From assembly GCF_008704395.1 (NCBI RefSeq), contig NZ_CP023695.1:1736001-1800000 (forward strand): a stretch of 64,000 nucleotides of DNA, written 5' to 3'. The notes beneath the pieces are model-generated. The model saw only the letters and a program-made list of their open reading frames with translations. It was not told the DNA's origin and made no database searches. This stretch comes from Streptomyces alboniger (lineage in GTDB: Bacteria; Actinomycetota; Actinomycetes; Streptomycetales; Streptomycetaceae). Of this stretch, positions 24,609-31,957 are shown in pieces (the stretch's first letter is position 1; every line of letters begins with the position of its first letter). Position numbers and translations under genes: made by a program.

Positions 24609-26408
24609 GTGTCCCGTCCAATCGAAGATTACGCACTCATCGGCGACCAACAGACCGCCGCCCTCGTCGCCAGGGACGGCTCGCTGGACTGGCTCTGCCT
24701 GCCCCGATTCGACTCCGCCGCCTGTTTCGCCGCGCTGCTCGGCGACGAGGAGAACGGCCACTGGCGCATCGCCCCCAAGGACGCGGACTCCTGCGCCCGC
24801 CGCGCCTACCGCCCCGACTCCCTCGTCCTCGACACCGAGTGGGACACGGAGGACGGCTCCATCCGTGTCACCGACTTCATGCCCCAGCGTGACCGCGCCC
24901 CCGATGTCGTACGCATTATCGAAGGCCTCAAGGGCAGCGTCACCGTCCGCAGCACGCTCCGACTCCGGTTCGACTACGGCTCCGTCGTGCCGTGGGTGCG
25001 CAAGGTGGACGGCCACCGCGTCGCCGTCGCCGGACCCGACTCCGTGTGGCTGCGCAGCGAACCGCCCGTGCGCACCTGGGGGCGCGACTTCGGCACCCAC
25101 TCCGAGTTCACCGTCGAGGAGGGCGAGAAGGTGGCGTTCGTCCTCACCTGGCACCCCTCGCACGAGCTGCGCCCGCCCCTCGTCGACCCGTACACATCGC
25201 TGCGCGAGAGCCTGGAGGACTGGCGCGCCTGGACCTCCCGCTGCCAGTACGACGGGCCGCACCGCGACGCGGTCATACGCTCCCTGATCACCCTCAAGGC
25301 GCTCACCTACGCCCCGACCGGCGGTGTCGTGGCCGCCCCCACCACTTCCCTGCCCGAGGAGATCGGCGGCGTACGCAACTGGGACTACCGCTTCTGCTGG
25401 CTGCGCGACTCCACCCTCACCCTCGGCGCCCTGCTCCTCGCCGGCTATCTGGAGGAGGCCGAGGCCTGGCGCGACTGGCTGCTGCGCGCGGTCGCGGGCA
25501 ACGCCGCCGACCTCCAGATCGTGTACGGCCTCGCCGGCGAACGGCGCCTTCCGGAGTACGAGATTCCGTGGCTGCCCGGGTATGAGAACTCGGCCCCCGT
25601 GCGCATCGGCAACGAAGCCGTGGAGCAGTTGCAGCTCGACGTGTACGGCGAGGTCGTCGACTCCCTCGCCCTCGCACACCGTTCGGGCCTCGCCCGCCGC
25701 CCGCAGGCCTGGAACCTCCAGCTCTGCCTCCTGGAGTTCCTGCGCGAGAAGTGGCGCGAGCCCGACCAGGGGCTGTGGGAGGTGCGCGGCCCGCGCCGCC
25801 ACTTCGTGTACTCGAAGGTGATGGTGTGGGTAGCCGCCGACCGCGCGGTGCGCGCCCTGGAGGAGGACCCGGAGCTGCCCGGCGACGCGGACCGCTGGCG
25901 GGAACTGCGGGACGAGGTCCACCGCGAGGTGTGCGAGAAGGGCTACGACCCGGAGCGCAACACCTTCACGCAGTCCTACGGCTCCACCGAGCTGGACGCC
26001 TCGCTGCTGCTCATCCCGCACGCCGGTTTCCTGCCACCCGACGACCCGCGGGTCGTCGGCACGATCGACGCGGTCCGCGCCGAGCTGAGCCACCACGGCC
26101 TGCTGCGCCGCTACACCTCCGACCAGAAGGAGATCGACGGCCTGCCCGGCCAGGAGGGCACCTTCCTCGTCTGCACCTTCTGGCTGGTGGACGCCCTGCA
26201 CATGACGGGGCGCACGAAGGAGGCGCACGAACTGTTCGAGCACCTGGTGTCCCTGACCAACGACGTGGGGCTGCTCGCGGAGGAGTACGACCCGGTCTGC
26301 GGCCGCCAGCTGGGCAACTTCCCGCAGGCATTCAGCCACATCGGTCTGGTGAACACCGCCCTCGCCCTCTTCGGCGAGGACACGGAAGGAGAGGACACGG
26401 GAGGATAG
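24609..26408 (+). CDS. Glycoside hydrolase family 15 protein (trehalase-like)
   Basis: GH15 (alpha/alpha)6-barrel enzyme of 599 residues, most like actinobacterial trehalases and glucoamylase-like proteins; it would hydrolyse trehalose or other alpha-glucosides in the cytosol. N-terminal PIEDYALIGDQQTAALV and DGSLDWLCLPRFDS are the standard opening; GGVRNWDYRFCWLRDS (about 254-268) and IGNEAVEQLQLDVYGEV shape the active site; E516 in PGQEGTFLVCTFW is in the position of the second catalytic Glu. No signal peptide. GTG 24609 is chosen because protein similarity begins at SRPIEDY. The next gene follows by five bases. Confidence 0.88.
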   Translation: MSRPIEDYALIGDQQTAALVARDGSLDWLCLPRFDSAACFAALLGDEENGHWRIAPKDADSCARRAYRPDSLVLDTEWDTEDGSIRVTDFMPQRDRAPDVVRIIEGLKGSVTVRSTLRLRFDYGSVVPWVRKVDGHRVAVAGPDSVWLRSEPPVRTWGRDFGTHSEFTVEEGEKVAFVLTWHPSHELRPPLVDPYTSLRESLEDWRAWTSRCQYDGPHRDAVIRSLITLKALTYAPTGGVVAAPTTSLPEEIGGVRNWDYRFCWLRDSTLTLGALLLAGYLEEAEAWRDWLLRAVAGNAADLQIVYGLAGERRLPEYEIPWLPGYENSAPVRIGNEAVEQLQLDVYGEVVDSLALAHRSGLARRPQAWNLQLCLLEFLREKWREPDQGLWEVRGPRRHFVYSKVMVWVAADRAVRALEEDPELPGDADRWRELRDEVHREVCEKGYDPERNTFTQSYGSTELDASLLLIPHAGFLPPDDPRVVGTIDAVRAELSHHGLLRRYTSDQKEIDGLPGQEGTFLVCTFWLVDALHMTGRTKEAHELFEHLVSLTNDVGLLAEEYDPVCGRQLGNFPQAFSHIGLVNTALALFGEDTEGEDTGG

Positions 26409-26413
26409 GGACC

Positions 26414-27169
26414 ATGGATCTTGGACTGAAAGACCGTGTCTACGTAGTCACCGGCGCCACGCGCGGCCTCGGCAACGCCACCGCGCGCGAACTGGTCGCC
26501 GACGGCGCGAAGGTCGTCATCACCGGCCGCGACGAGAAGACCGTCGCCGAGGCGGCCGCCGAACTCGGCCCGAACGCGGTCGGCGTCGCCGCCGACAACG
26601 CCGACCCGGCCGTCGCGGGCCGGCTGGTCGCGGCGGCGCGCGAACACTTCGGCGGCTTCGACGGCGTACTGATCAGCGTGGGCGGGCCCGCGCCCGGCTC
26701 CGCCGCGGACAACACCGACGAGCAGTGGCAGGCCGCCTTCGACACGGTCTTCCTCGGCGCGGTCCGGCTCGCCCGCACCGCCGCCGCGGAGCTGCACGAG
26801 GGGGGCGTCATCGCGTTCGTGCTGTCCAGTTCGGTGTACGAGCCGATCGCGGGCCTGACGATCTCCAACGGCCTGCGGCCCGGGCTCGCCGGGTTCGCCA
26901 AGTCCCTGGCGGACGAGGTCGGGCCGCGCGGCATCCGCGTCCTCGGCGTCCTGCCGGGCCGCATCGGCACCGACCGCCTGCGTCAGCTGGACGGGCTCTC
27001 CCCCGACCCGGAGGCGACCCGCGCCGCCAACGAGGCGAAGATCCCGCTGCGCCGCTACGGCACACCGCAGGAGTTCGGGCGGGCGGCGGCCTTCCTGCTC
27101 TCGCCCGCCGCCTCCTACGTGACAGGGATCATGGTGCCGGTGGACGGCGGGGCGCGCAGCGGCTTCTGA
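26414..27169 (+). CDS. SDR family protein lacking the YxxxK motif
   Basis: Short-chain dehydrogenase-like protein of 251 residues. TGATRGLG (residues 13-20) and a FabG-like C-terminus (VTGIMVPVDGGARSGF) are clear, but where the catalytic Tyr and Lys should be the sequence is TISNGLRPGLAGFAKSL, so the canonical YxxxK is absent; the serine in VLSSSVYEP is present. This matches a subgroup of beta-ketoacyl reductase-like SDRs with altered active sites. It may bind nucleotide without the standard chemistry. ATG 26414 lies five bases after the GH15 stop, suggesting co-transcription. Confidence 0.85.
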   Translation: MDLGLKDRVYVVTGATRGLGNATARELVADGAKVVITGRDEKTVAEAAAELGPNAVGVAADNADPAVAGRLVAAAREHFGGFDGVLISVGGPAPGSAADNTDEQWQAAFDTVFLGAVRLARTAAAELHEGGVIAFVLSSSVYEPIAGLTISNGLRPGLAGFAKSLADEVGPRGIRVLGVLPGRIGTDRLRQLDGLSPDPEATRAANEAKIPLRRYGTPQEFGRAAAFLLSPAASYVTGIMVPVDGGARSGF

Positions 27170-27196
27170 CCGGGGCGGGCACGCGGGACGCGGGGC

Positions 27197-27775
27197 TCAA
27201 CTCACGCGTTCGGCGCGGTGCTTGACTCCGCGCAGCCGCACCGTGGCGGGCAGGCCCGCCAGGCCCGCCGAGTCGCGGGCGCGCGCGAGGACCTCGGAGG
27301 AGAACCGGTGCAGCGCCTCGGAGGGCGTGGCGTCGGGCGTGAGGACGAGGTCCACGCGCGCCCGCGGTGTGCCGCGGCGCCCGGTCAGGGCGGTGTGGGC
27401 GCGCTCGACGCCGTCCAGCACCTCGGCCTCACCGGCCAGCACCTGCTCCAGGGCGCGCCCGCGCAGCAGTGCGCCCTCGCCGTCCCCGGTCTCCACCAGG
27501 ACCTCCGCGAGGCGGCGCCTGCGCAGCTGTGCCGAGAGCCACCACAGGGCGAGCAGCACCACGAGGGCGAGGCCGCCGATGACCGTGGGCCAGAACCATC
27601 CCTCGTCCCGCCGGCTCGTCCGGTCGGCGGCGCTGAGCAGCACGTCGTGCCGCCCGTCGTGGATCCACCAGGAGGGCGGCGAGGCGCCGAGCCCGATGGC
27701 CAGCACCGAGCCGCCGAGGACGAGCAGCACGAGCCCGGCCAGGGCGAGGAGCACGCGGTTGACCGTGCGCGGCAT
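27197..27775 (-). CDS. amaP: AmaP, Asp23 membrane-anchor protein
   Basis: Alkaline-shock membrane anchor protein family, 192 residues: two helices (about 5-27 and 62-82) enclosing a small external loop, then a cytosolic domain (LAEVLVETGDGEGALLRGRALEQVLAGEAEVLDGV...) that in Staphylococcus AmaP holds Asp23 at the membrane. ATG 27775 is preferred over GTG 27784 because AAAGGGG lies eight bases upstream of the ATG. It is the last gene of the five-gene Asp23-type operon; the upstream gene ends four bases inside a GTGA overlap. It is convergent with the SDR, with 27 bases between. Confidence 0.8.
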   Translation of the reverse strand: MPRTVNRVLLALAGLVLLVLGGSVLAIGLGASPPSWWIHDGRHDVLLSAADRTSRRDEGWFWPTVIGGLALVVLLALWWLSAQLRRRRLAEVLVETGDGEGALLRGRALEQVLAGEAEVLDGVERAHTALTGRRGTPRARVDLVLTPDATPSEALHRFSSEVLARARDSAGLAGLPATVRLRGVKHRAERVS

Positions 27776-27780
27776 CGCGC

Positions 27781-28467
27781 TCACCCCTTCTTTCCGGGCC
27801 GGGCGACGTGGACCGAGAGTCCGGGGGCACGCGCGAGGCCGAGGTCGCGGATGCCGTCGGCCAGGGTGGCGTCCAGGTCACCGCGTACGTCGTCGAGTTC
27901 ACGGAAGTGCGAGACGGCCCGCACGTTCACCTTGGAGCGTGTCATGCGCACCCGCACGGACTGCACGCCGGACACGTCCATGGCGCGGTCGCGCAGCACC
28001 GTGGCGGCGGCACCGCGGTCCAGCCCGGCGCGTACGTCGGAGCCGGTGCGCCGCATCGGCAGGAGCGCGCGCTGCCCGGGGGTCGCGGCGAGCACGATGA
28101 GCCAGAGTCCGGCGAGGGCGGCGACGGCGGCCCCGGCGAGCACCGCGGCGTCGTCCAGGGGCCGCTCGCCGAGCTGGTGTGCGAGTTCGCGCCGCCAGCG
28201 CATCGCGGGGTGGCCGGCCCGCACGGCGACGATGTCGTACAGGAGGAGCCCCGCGCCGCCGAAGATCAACAGGGCGAGGAGCGCGGCGGGGACCCGGCGC
28301 GGGGACCAGAACCGGGAGGCCTTGCCGCCGGCGTCCTCGGCCGCGAGCGTGGGCAGTGGGTGAGGGGTGGCGCCGGACGCCGGCCTGCCGGGTTCGTCCT
28401 GGCCCTGCCGCGCCTGTCCGACGACCGGCAGCGGCTGCGTGGCGCCGCTGCCCGGGGGTTCGCTCAT
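27781..28467 (-). CDS. DUF6286-type membrane protein of the Asp23 operon
   Basis: Protein of 228 residues: a Pro/Gly-rich cytoplasmic N-terminus (about 1-55), two membrane helices (about 60-80 and 108-130) and a C-terminal domain (VLRDRAMDVSGVQSVRVRMTRSKVNVRAVSHF) that resembles the Asp23/AmaP-associated fold. Family known only by domain name in actinobacteria. ATG 28467 overlaps the stop of the preceding Asp23-like gene (ATGA). Its location between Asp23-like and AmaP proteins argues for a role in the same membrane-associated complex; the biochemical role is unknown. Confidence 0.78.
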   Translation of the reverse strand: MSEPPGSGATQPLPVVGQARQGQDEPGRPASGATPHPLPTLAAEDAGGKASRFWSPRRVPAALLALLIFGGAGLLLYDIVAVRAGHPAMRWRRELAHQLGERPLDDAAVLAGAAVAALAGLWLIVLAATPGQRALLPMRRTGSDVRAGLDRGAAATVLRDRAMDVSGVQSVRVRMTRSKVNVRAVSHFRELDDVRGDLDATLADGIRDLGLARAPGLSVHVARPGKKG

Positions 28468-28847
28468 CGTGTCCTCCCCTGCGCGGCGACGCGTACCCGC
28501 GCCGAGTGCAGCCGCTCCACCTGGACCACCACCTCGGGCACGTCCATTCCCGCCAACGCCTCGACCCGCTCGGCGACTTGCTGACGCACGGCACCGCACT
28601 GGCGGCCGATGTCGCAGGGGTAGTCCAGTTCGAGGCTGACGCGGACGCGGGCGGTGCCGAACGGGGTCCGCCCCGCTCGCGCGGAGTCGTGCGGGGGCGC
28701 GAGCACGGAGACCGTGGCGTGCGGCGGGGCGCCGTCGGCGGGTACCGACTCCACCGCCTCGCGCGCCGCCCGTGCGGCGATCTTCGCGACGACCCGGTCG
28801 GCGATCCGGGTGGCGCCGCGCTCCCCGGGAGCGACCTGTGCCGCCAC
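28464..28847 (-). CDS. Asp23/Gls24-like protein (short paralogue)
   Basis: Protein of 127 residues related to Asp23/Gls24 envelope-stress proteins: TRIADRVVAKIAARAAREAVESVP is the N-terminal helix, followed by VSLELDYPCDIGRQCGAVRQQVAERVEALAGMDVPEVVVQVERL, the beta/helix core. No signal or membrane helix, so it is probably cytosolic and attached to AmaP-like membrane proteins. GTG 28847 starts a few bases before the upstream stop region, and the 3' end overlaps the next gene by ATGA. It is the second Asp23-type gene in the operon. Confidence 0.8.
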   Translation of the reverse strand: MAAQVAPGERGATRIADRVVAKIAARAAREAVESVPADGAPPHATVSVLAPPHDSARAGRTPFGTARVRVSLELDYPCDIGRQCGAVRQQVAERVEALAGMDVPEVVVQVERLHSARVRVAAQGRTR

Positions 28848-28850
28848 CGC

Positions 28851-29036
28851 TCACCTCCCCCGGTCGCCGCGGGTACGGAAGAACTCGCCGGGCTCCAGGT
28901 CCCCCTCGAGGAACCGGCCGGCCACGAAGCCGATGGCTCCCAGGGCGGCCACCAGCAGGAACGCCCCGAATCCGCCGAAGTATCCGGCGAAGCCGAGCGC
29001 CATTCCCGCCACCATGCCGATCACGGCCATGCTCAT
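28851..29036 (-). CDS. DUF2273-like small membrane protein
   Basis: Protein of 61 residues with one long Gly-rich hydrophobic region (MAVIGMVAGMALGFAGYFGGF and then AFLLVAALGAIGFVAGRFLEG) that would form two closely spaced helices, ending in a charged tail EPGEFFRTRGDRGR. This fits the DUF2273 proteins that accompany Asp23 in Firmicutes and Actinobacteria, for which no biochemical role is established. It lies between the two Asp23-type genes, three bases from the second one, so co-expression is expected. Confidence 0.72.
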   Translation of the reverse strand: MSMAVIGMVAGMALGFAGYFGGFGAFLLVAALGAIGFVAGRFLEGDLEPGEFFRTRGDRGR

Positions 29037-29077
29037 CTCGTGCGCTCCTTAGCGAGACGCGACTGAAGGTTGGGTTG

Positions 29078-29560
29078 CTACTGGAGGCGGCCCGGAGGCT
29101 CCTCGTCGTCCTCGTCGGGCAGCTTCACGTCACTGACCGCGATGTTGACCTCGACGACTTCGAGCCCGGTCATGCGCTCGACGGCCGCGATCACGTTCTC
29201 CCGTACGTCCTGCGCGACATCGTCGATCGGCACGCCGTACTCGACGACGATCTCCAGGTCCAGCGCGGTCTGTACCTCGCCGACCTCGGCCTTCACCCCG
29301 CGCGATACGGATTTCGAGCCGCCGGGGACCCGGTCGCGCACGGCCCCGAAGGTCCGCGCGAGGCCGCCGCCCATCGCGTGCACGCCCTCGACGTCCCGCG
29401 CGGCGAGCCCGGCGATCTTCTCGACGACTCCGTCCGCGATGGTGGTGCGGCCCCGGCTCGCGGCGTCGCCGCCGCCGCGCCTGGTCGCGCCCGTCAGGCC
29501 TTCGTTCGGGGAGTCCTTCTCCAGCGTCTGAGCCGTCTTCCGCTCTCCGGTGTCGGTCAT
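29078..29560 (-). CDS. Asp23/Gls24 family envelope stress response protein
   Basis: Main Asp23-type protein, 160 residues, first gene of the operon. After a polar N-terminus (about 1-37), GRTTIADGVVEKIAGLAARDVEGVHAMGG and EVGEVQTALDLEIVVEYGVPIDDVAQDVRENVIAAVERMTGLEVVEVNIAVSDV form the Asp23 domain, ending with an acidic tail DEDDEEPPGRLQ. In Staphylococcus aureus Asp23 is abundant, membrane-associated through AmaP, and its loss changes the cell-wall stress response. ATG 29560. Divergent from the P10-named gene; the 95-base gap should hold a promoter. Confidence 0.88.
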   Translation of the reverse strand: MTDTGERKTAQTLEKDSPNEGLTGATRRGGGDAASRGRTTIADGVVEKIAGLAARDVEGVHAMGGGLARTFGAVRDRVPGGSKSVSRGVKAEVGEVQTALDLEIVVEYGVPIDDVAQDVRENVIAAVERMTGLEVVEVNIAVSDVKLPDEDDEEPPGRLQ

Positions 29561-29655
29561 CGCCGTGCCGTCCGTTTCGAAAGGGGATCTGCTTTCTTTG
29601 CCCACATTAAGACGGGTTGCGCGGCAGCGCTCCAGGGATGCGGCAGGCTGGAGCC

Positions 29656-30372
29656 ATGACGGGTGACGGTTGGACCGAGGCGGTGCGCCGACAGCTGGGC
29701 CTCGGCCGGGTGCTGCCACTGGGTGGCGCGCGGGACGGCACATGGGTGACGGAGTCGGCGGCGGGCGGCGCGCTGCGGCACGCCGCGCGAGGAGTGACCG
29801 GCGTGCGCCTCGGCACGCTCCGGATCGCCCTGGCCGATCCCGGCGGCGCGTACGTGGCGGCCGTGCCGCCACCGCCGAGCGCGCTGCCGCCGGGGCCGCT
29901 GCGCGTGACGGCGGACTTCGCTGCCGCCACCGGCCGGCCGCTGCCCGCCGCGGCGGACCTGCTGCGCGCCGCGCTCTCCGGGGCCTCGGACCGGCTCGGT
30001 CTGGTGGTCGACGAGGTGGATCTGCGGGTGACGGCGCTGCTGGACGAGAGCGCCGAGCCCGGGGACGTACGCGCTGAAGCGCCCCGGGGCTGCGAGGCAT
30101 GGGCGCCCGAGGGCGACAGCGCCGAGGCGCGCGCCGGGCGGGCCGCCCTGGGGGTGCCCGGGGTGACCCGGCTGACGGGGGCGCTCGGCCCTGCCGTGCA
30201 CATCGAGGAGCGCCCGGCGACGGGCGCGCTGCCGCGCCGCCACGCGCGTGTGGAGGTCGCGACGGACCGGGAGCACCGCGCCCTGGACGTGGCGCTCGCG
30301 GTCCGCGCGGCGGTCGCCGACGCCCTGCCGGATCATCCTTCGGTGGCCGTGCTGGTCACGGCGGTGGACTAG
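29656..30372 (+). CDS. Hypothetical protein linked to Asp23 locus (P10-named family)
   Basis: Protein of 238 residues from ATG 29656, of a family that Streptomyces annotations call nucleopolyhedrovirus P10, a name without functional meaning here. Alternating Ala/Pro/Gly-rich segments (AAVPPPPSALPPGPLRVTA) are followed by stretches such as RLGLVVDEVDLRVTALLDE and HALDVALAVRAAVADALPDH that have the rhythm of Asp23-type beta/helix units. No membrane helix or signal. Its divergent position next to the Asp23 operon suggests a connection; otherwise function is unknown. Confidence 0.7.
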   Translation: MTGDGWTEAVRRQLGLGRVLPLGGARDGTWVTESAAGGALRHAARGVTGVRLGTLRIALADPGGAYVAAVPPPPSALPPGPLRVTADFAAATGRPLPAAADLLRAALSGASDRLGLVVDEVDLRVTALLDESAEPGDVRAEAPRGCEAWAPEGDSAEARAGRAALGVPGVTRLTGALGPAVHIEERPATGALPRRHARVEVATDREHRALDVALAVRAAVADALPDHPSVAVLVTAVD

Positions 30373-30414
30373 GTGTGTCCGGCGGACCGGCCGGGACCCG
30401 GCGCCGGCCGGGTG

Positions 30415-31218
30415 TCAGTCGCCGAGGCCCGCGAGGTCGCGCAGACGGCGGCCCTGGGCGGCGCGCTCGGCGACGCGCTGCTCTTCGTAGGAGCGGCCCG
30501 TGGCGCCCTGGAGCAGCATCTTGGTCTCGATGACCGCGTCACGCGGCGCGGAGATCAGTGCGGCGGCCAGGTCCTTGGCGGCGGCGTCGAGTTGGTCCGC
30601 GGGCACGACGAGGTTGGCGAGGCCCACGCGCTCGGCCTCGTCCGCGTGGACGAAGCGGCCGGTGGCGCAGATCTCAAGGGCGCGGGCATAGCCGACGAGC
30701 CCCACGAGCGGGTGCGTGCCGGTGAGGTCGGGGACCAGGCCCAGGCTGGTCTCGCGCATGGCGAACTGCACGTCGTCCGCCGCGATCCGCAGATCGCAGG
30801 CGAGCGCGAGCTGGAAGCCGGCGCCGATGGCGTGGCCCTGGACGGCGGCGATGGACACGATGTCGCCGCGCCGCCACCAGGTGAACGCTTCTTGGTACTC
30901 GGCGATCGTGGCGTCGAGGACGTCGTCCTCGCCGCGTGCCATATCGATGAAGGACGGCTCGCCGTCGAAGCCCTCGGGCGTGAACGCCTGCCGGTCCAGG
31001 CCCGCGGAGAAGGACTTGCCCTCGCCGCGGAGCACCACGACGCGGACACTGCCGGGCAGCAGCTGACCAGCCTCGGCCAACGCCCTCCACAGCGCGGGAG
31101 ATTGGGCGTTTCGCTTGGCCGGATTGGTCAGCGTCACCGTGGCGACGGCCTCGTCGATGGTGAGGCGTACGCCGTCCTTGTCGAGAACCGGTGCGAGCTC
31201 GCTGTCGGACGAAGCCAT
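30415..31218 (-). CDS. Enoyl-CoA hydratase/isomerase family protein
   Basis: Crotonase-fold enzyme of 267 residues. The oxyanion-hole segments are GKSFSAGLDRQAF and VQGHAIGAGFQLALACDLRIA; the second acidic active-site position reads GLVPDLTGTHPL, with Asp where hydratases often have Glu, so the exact reaction (hydratase, isomerase or another crotonase chemistry) is uncertain. No fatty acid oxidation partner gene is adjacent. ATG 31218. The region between it and gbn (31219-31350) contains a hairpin at 31282-31315. Confidence 0.87.
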   Translation of the reverse strand: MASSDSELAPVLDKDGVRLTIDEAVATVTLTNPAKRNAQSPALWRALAEAGQLLPGSVRVVVLRGEGKSFSAGLDRQAFTPEGFDGEPSFIDMARGEDDVLDATIAEYQEAFTWWRRGDIVSIAAVQGHAIGAGFQLALACDLRIAADDVQFAMRETSLGLVPDLTGTHPLVGLVGYARALEICATGRFVHADEAERVGLANLVVPADQLDAAAKDLAAALISAPRDAVIETKMLLQGATGRSYEEQRVAERAAQGRRLRDLAGLGD

Positions 31219-31281
31219 GGGTGCCTCCGATGGGATGCAGTCGGGCCGGGCGCAGGAGCGCCCGTAAGTGACTGCACAGTA

Positions 31282-31315
31282 ACCACCCGGGCGATCACAC
31301 GATCGACCGGGTGGT
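31282..31315. terminator. Hairpin between gbn and the enoyl-CoA hydratase
   Basis: ACCACCCGG (31282-31290) and CCGGGTGGT (31307-31315) pair perfectly around a 16-base loop, and pairing extends to 12 with one mismatch. It lies 36 bases beyond the gbn stop. The loop contains two GATC sites, which might also make it a Gbn target; terminator is the simpler reading. Confidence 0.6.
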
Positions 31316-31350
31316 CACCATCGGACCACCGGACTGCGTGCCGCCGGCCG

Positions 31351-31572
31351 TCAGGCGGAGGCGACCTTCTTGCCTCGCGTCGCCCCACCGCGTCCCCGCA
31401 GCGTGACGCCGGATTCGCTGAGCATCCGGTGCACGAACCCGTACGAACGGCCGGTCTCTTCGGCCAACGCCCGGATGCTCGCACCGCCGTCGTACTTCTT
31501 CTTCAGGTCTGCCGCGAGCTTTTCGCGCGCGGCGCCGGTTACCCGGCTGCCCTTCTTCAGAGTCTCGGCCAC
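31351..31572 (-). CDS. gbn: Gbn-like GATC-binding nucleoid-associated protein
   Basis: Basic HTH protein of 73 residues, matching in size and sequence character the Streptomyces nucleoid-associated protein Gbn (SCO1839), reported to bind GATC-containing sites and to affect development and antibiotic production. The helix-turn-helix is ASIRALAEETGRSYGFVHRML (two helices, about 31-51); basic tails (TLKKGSRVTGAAREKLAADLKKK and RGRGGATRGKKVASA) flank it and suit minor-groove or backbone contacts. GTG 31572. The intergenic region upstream carries seven GATC sites, five in a 50-base block. Confidence 0.85.
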   Translation of the reverse strand: MAETLKKGSRVTGAAREKLAADLKKKYDGGASIRALAEETGRSYGFVHRMLSESGVTLRGRGGATRGKKVASA

Positions 31573-31957
31573 CCGAATGCCTCCTCATGGGAAGTGCGCT
31601 CTGGACTTCTCATGATCACCCCTTGCGGGCTTCCTGGCCACCCATTCGGCAAGGTCCGTACGACAAGGTTTGCCGCTCAGGAAGGGGACATCACGATCGG
31701 AATGAGTGATTCCGCGTATGGGATTGTGCTCATCCGATTGCGCTGAGCGACGAACGGCCAGGTCAGCGGGGTGCGGGACGGGAGAGCCGTCACTATGCCG
31801 TCGCGGCCCCAAAATCCGTGTATGACACACCTCGGTACGAGGACAGCTCACACAGATGAGGGATCACGGATCGGCCGAATGATCCATACGCAGTGGATCA
31901 GTGGTTCGATCACGCTGTGTGGACGCCCCCGGGAGGCGGCCGGACGGGCGGCGGGGC
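31573..31957. other. Intergenic region upstream of gbn with GATC cluster
   Basis: 385 bases between the start of gbn and the end of the ABC-F gene, less GC-rich than its surroundings. No gene was recognised. It contains GATC at 31614, 31695, 31862, 31869, 31881, 31896 and 31908. It must hold the gbn promoter and the ABC-F 3' end. Confidence 0.7.

Noticed and set aside
23523..26339. A 938-codon minus-strand frame across SURF1 and the GH15 gene.
   Set aside because: Shadow of well-recognised plus-strand genes; Gly/Val/Arg/Ala bias and no domain.
31282..31315. Hairpin after gbn considered as a Gbn operator.
   Set aside because: Position just after the stop and its GC stem fit a terminator better; the two GATC sites in the loop are noted but not decisive.
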